DNA of 7,319 nt from DATDDB01 sp035260545 (GTDB lineage: Bacteria > Pseudomonadota > Gammaproteobacteria > Burkholderiales > Gallionellaceae): NCBI GenBank assembly GCA_035260545.1, contig DATFUZ010000021.1, positions 1 to 7,319 on the forward strand, written 5' to 3'. The position numbers and the translations under genes are program-made. Below, piece by piece: positions 5,439-7,319 of the stretch. The number at the start of each line of letters is the position of its first letter. Position 1 is the first letter of the stretch. The notes under the pieces were generated by a model that saw only the letters and a list, made by a program, of their open reading frames with translations, was not told where the DNA came from and searched no databases.

Positions 5439-5912
5439 CTAATGGTGCTGGTATAGTCCGATCAATTGGGCTTGCGCCAGTACGTGACCCTCCATCGCCT
5501 CTTCCAGCGCCCGCTTGCTGGGGCGCTTGAGGCGGGGCAGTGTGCTGTTCAGCGCGTAGAGCTTGAAGAAATAGCGATGCCGGCCCTTGGGCGGGCAGGG
5601 GCCGCCCCAAGCCTTGTCCTGCCAGTCGTTCAATCCCACTTCCGTCCCGGGCGGCAAGCTGTCCGGCGCGACCTCTTCCTCCAGGCCCCCGGCGTCTGGC
5701 GGAATGTTATAGAGCACCCAGTGCACAAACGTCATTTCGGGTGCGGCGGGATCCGGTGCATCCGGATCATCGACGATCAGCGCCAGGCTCTTCGCACCGT
5801 GGGGTATGCCGCTCCAGTATAGCGGCGGGGAAGTATTCATGCCGTCGCAGGTATGCCGTGCAGGAATATCGTGCATTTGCTCGAATGCGGGGGAATAGAG
5901 TGTCATCGTCAT
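5439..5912 (-). CDS. YbhB/YbcL family PEBP-like protein (Raf kinase inhibitor-like)
   Basis: The 157-residue product belongs to the phosphatidylethanolamine-binding protein fold, family YbhB/YbcL, of about the same length as E. coli YbhB. Its bacterial role is unclear; the fold binds small anionic or phospho-ligands. Family motifs are LALIVDDPDAPDP (43-55), the core TFVHWVLYNIPP (61-72), and the pocket segment GGPCPPKGRHRYFFKLYAL (103-121), containing the expected GxHRY. C22 and C106 are the only cysteines and might pair. I start at the ATG at 5910-5912, because GGAGGA lies seven bases upstream. The ATG five codons earlier (5927) overlaps that Shine-Dalgarno and has none of its own. There is no signal peptide. 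The methyltransferase gene lies 54 bp upstream on the same strand, close enough for a shared transcript. Confidence 0.93.
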   Translation of the reverse strand: MTMTLYSPAFEQMHDIPARHTCDGMNTSPPLYWSGIPHGAKSLALIVDDPDAPDPAAPEMTFVHWVLYNIPPDAGGLEEEVAPDSLPPGTEVGLNDWQDKAWGGPCPPKGRHRYFFKLYALNSTLPRLKRPSKRALEEAMEGHVLAQAQLIGLYQHH

Positions 5913-5919
5913 GATCGGT

Positions 5920-5925
5920 TCCTCC
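5920..5925 (-). promoter_or_regulatory. Shine-Dalgarno deciding the PEBP start
   Basis: GGAGGA on the minus strand is seven bases before the ATG at 5912 and sits inside the first codons of the longer possible reading (start 5927). This favours the shorter protein. Confidence 0.7.
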
Positions 5926-5966
5926 ATGCATTGCCGCGAGCGGCCGGCGGTCCGGCGGCTACCCGT

Positions 5967-6737
5967 TCACTGCGGTTTCACGAAACGCAAGGCAAAGTTG
6001 TCCACTGGTATGGTCATGCCAAAGATCCGCTGTGTGCGCGGATCTGCCGGATTGCGGAAGGCGTCATCAGATGCCTCCAGTTGAAAGCCGGCCTGTTCCA
6101 GTTCATTTTTGACCGTCTGCTCATCAATCCGGTGCAAGGTCCAGGTGTCGTTCAACCCGGAGCCGGCGGGGGCGGCGTGATCCAGTATGACCATGTGTCC
6201 GCCGGGCTTCAGTGCTGCAAACAGGTGCTCGTTCATCTGGGCGCGGTCCACAGGCAGGTTGGCGATGTCGTGATAATTGAAGATCAGGGTGATGAGGTCG
6301 AGCGGTGGTGCATTTCGCGGCACCGGGTCGTCGAACGGCTGGATAACGGGAATGATGTTCGGCTGCGGGTGATGTTGGAGCCGTGCCGCAAACTGAGGGT
6401 CCATCGCCTGCATCTGCGCCCAGACCGTGCCGTGTTCGCCCACGGTCAGCGCGAGCAACTGGGTGGTGTAGCCAGCGCCCGCGGAAACGTCGAGTACCCG
6501 CATGCCTGGCCGGACGCGGGCAAACTTCAGGAATTCCAGCGGATTGCGGCGCGCGTCCGCCGCGCGGTCGTCGGCCGTGCGAACCGGGTTGGCGGTCGCC
6601 TGGCGGTAGAGGCTATTCAGCCGTGCGGCATCCGAACCGCCCTGCGTGGCGCATCCGGCCATTGACAATGCCGATCCCGCGATAACCGCTGCGGTGGCGA
6701 GGCGGCGTGCGCTGGAGAATGACGCGGAAATCGACAT
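5967..6737 (-). CDS. Putative exported/lipoprotein SAM-dependent methyltransferase (COG4798-like)
   Basis: The 256-residue protein looks like the predicted methyltransferase family COG4798, with no known substrate. The first 29 residues form a lipoprotein-type signal: Arg-Arg at 11-12, a hydrophobic stretch (13-25), and MAGC with the candidate lipidated Cys at C29. A class I methyltransferase core follows, with SAM motif VLDVSAGAGYTTQLL (81-95), the family signature FNYHDIANLP (153-162), LKPGGHMVILDHAAPAGSG (176-194), LHRIDEQTV (201-209), and the C-terminal ALRFVKP ending. It is full length for the family. The ATG at 6737 has AAAGGA four bases upstream. The PEBP gene lies 54 bp downstream on the same strand. 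The predicted location, inner or outer membrane facing the periplasm, is odd for a SAM enzyme, so catalytic function is uncertain. Confidence 0.88.
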   Translation of the reverse strand: MSISASFSSARRLATAAVIAGSALSMAGCATQGGSDAARLNSLYRQATANPVRTADDRAADARRNPLEFLKFARVRPGMRVLDVSAGAGYTTQLLALTVGEHGTVWAQMQAMDPQFAARLQHHPQPNIIPVIQPFDDPVPRNAPPLDLITLIFNYHDIANLPVDRAQMNEHLFAALKPGGHMVILDHAAPAGSGLNDTWTLHRIDEQTVKNELEQAGFQLEASDDAFRNPADPRTQRIFGMTIPVDNFALRFVKPQ

Positions 6738-6763
6738 GCGTTCCTTTCATTGTGGGGGAAGGG

Positions 6764-6779
6764 GCCGGCAGAGGCCGGC
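6764..6779. repeat. GCCGGC hairpin in the methyltransferase leader
   Basis: Two GCCGGC copies around AGAG can form a 6-bp GC stem 27 bp upstream of the methyltransferase ATG, between it and its probable promoter. It could slow ribosome access; no T-run is present. Confidence 0.35.
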
Positions 6780-6790
6780 GCGTGGGAAAT

Positions 6791-6796
6791 ATTCTA
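6791..6796 (-). promoter_or_regulatory. Possible -10 of the methyltransferase gene
   Basis: TAGAAT on the minus strand matches the -10 consensus at 5 of 6 bases and lies in a short AT-rich patch. The sequence 16-17 bp upstream is only T-rich, so the -35 is weak. Confidence 0.35.
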
Positions 6797-6874
6797 CTCC
6801 GCAATCCGTGGGGAAAAATACCCGAAATCAGGTACACCCCTAATTGAGACTCACGGAGGTGTGCGCCAGGAGGC

Positions 6875-6900
6875 GCGCGAATTGCAGCGTATGTTCGCGC
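6875..6900. promoter_or_regulatory. Inverted repeat GCGCGAA-N12-TTCGCGC
   Basis: Perfect 7-bp arms (6875-6881 and 6894-6900) lie about 57 bp upstream of the predicted PAS -10. The arms share the GCGAA/TTCGC core with the dyad at 6947-6966, suggesting two sites for one regulator. Confidence 0.45.
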
Positions 6901-6946
6901 CAAAAAATGCAATATGCATAATCGGCGCAGCCATGGAATGCGCGTG

Positions 6947-6966
6947 GCGAATGAACTATAATTCGC
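6947..6966. promoter_or_regulatory. Operator-like dyad GCGAAT-N8-ATTCGC over the -10
   Basis: Perfect 6-bp arms flank the TATAAT at 6957-6962, with the right arm overlapping its end. A protein bound here would block RNA polymerase, so repression is the natural reading. The right half reads AATTCGCGC (6960-6968), the exact reverse complement of GCGCGAATT at 6875-6883. Confidence 0.5.
6957..6962 (+). promoter_or_regulatory. Perfect -10 box of the right-edge PAS gene
   Basis: TATAAT with the correct orientation toward the gene at 7073; the start would be near 6969. The -35 position (TGGAAT, 6934-6939, 17 bp spacing) is weak. Confidence 0.5.
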
Positions 6967-7072
6967 GCACTGTTTCGGTGAGGGAAGCAGTCATTCTCCT
7001 GCAGCACTGCAGTATTCAAGCAGAAAGTTCTCAGCATCTGCATCGGTTCAATCAGCCCATTGGGGGACGGCA

Positions 7073-7319
7073 TTGGATTTTTCGGAAAACGGCGACGCTT
7101 GCCTGTCGCGCGACGGCCTGCTTCAGGAACTTGTCGGTTCCCCGTACGAGGCTGTGCTGTTGCTCGACTGGACATCCAGTGAAGTGGTGGCGTGTAACGA
7201 CGCCGCGGCGCGCATGCTGCGCGCCGACGGTGTAGAGGCCGTCAGGGGCGCCGCGCCCTGGGTGCCGGTTCCACCATACCAGCCTGACGGCCGCCCCTCG
7301 GAGGAAAAAGTCTCCGCAA
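7073..7319 (+). CDS. N-terminal part of a PAS-like sensory protein (cut by window end)
   Basis: The first 82 residues are visible. A leader of about 13 residues is followed by LLQELVGSPYEAVLLLDWTS (16-35) and SEVVACNDAAARMLRADG (36-53), a helix, strand and Asn-x-Ala-Ala pattern typical of a PAS domain entry, then a proline-rich stretch (about 62-75). The output domain is beyond the edge; a histidine kinase or GGDEF/EAL protein would be usual, but this is not shown. The start is TTG at 7073-7075 with GGGGGA five bases upstream; the frame is open back to a TAA at 6959-6961 and contains no ATG or GTG before it. Codon use is strongly GC-biased from the TTG onward, which supports real coding. A promoter and operator-like dyads lie upstream. 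Confidence 0.75.
   Translation, partial: MDFSENGDACLSRDGLLQELVGSPYEAVLLLDWTSSEVVACNDAAARMLRADGVEAVRGAAPWVPVPPYQPDGRPSEEKVSA

Larger units (their letters stand above)
6738..7072. promoter_or_regulatory. Divergent control region, methyltransferase and right-edge PAS gene
   Basis: No gene is supported in these 335 bases. They hold a possible minus-strand -10 for the methyltransferase, a perfect plus-strand TATAAT for the PAS-like gene, and several inverted repeats. Beyond those listed separately these include GTGCGCC/GGCGCGC (6861-6878, one G-T pair), ATGCA-ATA-TGCAT (6907-6919) and CTGCAG-CA-CTGCAG (6999-7012, in the predicted PAS leader). The plus-strand leader would be about 100 nt. Confidence 0.55.

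Noticed and set aside
5853..6665. 270-codon plus-strand frame opposite the methyltransferase
   Set aside because: Antisense shadow of a gene with clear family motifs; no ribosome site or domain of its own.
6750..7235. 161-codon plus-strand frame across the right divergent region
   Set aside because: It runs through promoter-like DNA and overlaps the PAS-like gene in a different frame; the product shows no family pattern, unlike the TTG-started frame at 7073.

Overview
The window is GC-rich chromosomal DNA. Gene content, codon use and protein style point to a proteobacterium, most likely a betaproteobacterium. This is an inference from protein resemblance (GlgC, glycerate-dehydrogenase-type reductase, YbhB-like PEBP, small stand-alone PAS protein); nothing here fixes the genus. 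I see no insertion sequence, phage gene, CRISPR array, tRNA or rRNA.

Layout, left to right. Bases 1-394 lie downstream of glgC and hold no convincing gene, only a weak small reading frame at the edge. glgC (395-1678, minus) encodes ADP-glucose pyrophosphorylase. It has a good sigma70-type promoter and a perfect palindrome just upstream of the -35. Next is a small SpoIIAA-like (STAS-related) protein (1845-2210, minus), divergent from a DUF4442 hotdog thioesterase-like gene (2411-2932, plus). That gene overlaps tail-to-tail by 34 bp with a D-2-hydroxyacid dehydrogenase of the glycerate dehydrogenase/hydroxypyruvate reductase type (2899-3852, minus). Then comes a PAS-LuxR one-component regulator with a TTG start (3964-4545, minus). 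A 343-bp divergent regulatory region rich in repeats separates it from a stand-alone PAS protein (4889-5302, plus). A very strong hairpin lies between that gene and the convergent YbhB/YbcL-type PEBP gene (5439-5912, minus). Upstream of the PEBP gene on the same strand is a lipoprotein-like SAM methyltransferase (5967-6737, minus). A second repeat-rich divergent region (6738-7072) leads to the start of another PAS-like sensory protein that runs off the right edge (7073-7319, plus, TTG start).

Functionally this is a mixed housekeeping and sensory neighbourhood rather than one pathway: glycogen synthesis, a 2-hydroxyacid reductase, small accessory enzymes and three PAS-type proteins. The best candidate for a linked system is the divergent pair of a PAS-LuxR regulator and a PAS-only protein, which share a repeat-dense control region. 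Palindromic operator-like sites also sit at the glgC promoter and at the promoter of the right-edge PAS gene. Whether the PAS-LuxR protein binds any of these sites cannot be decided from sequence alone.
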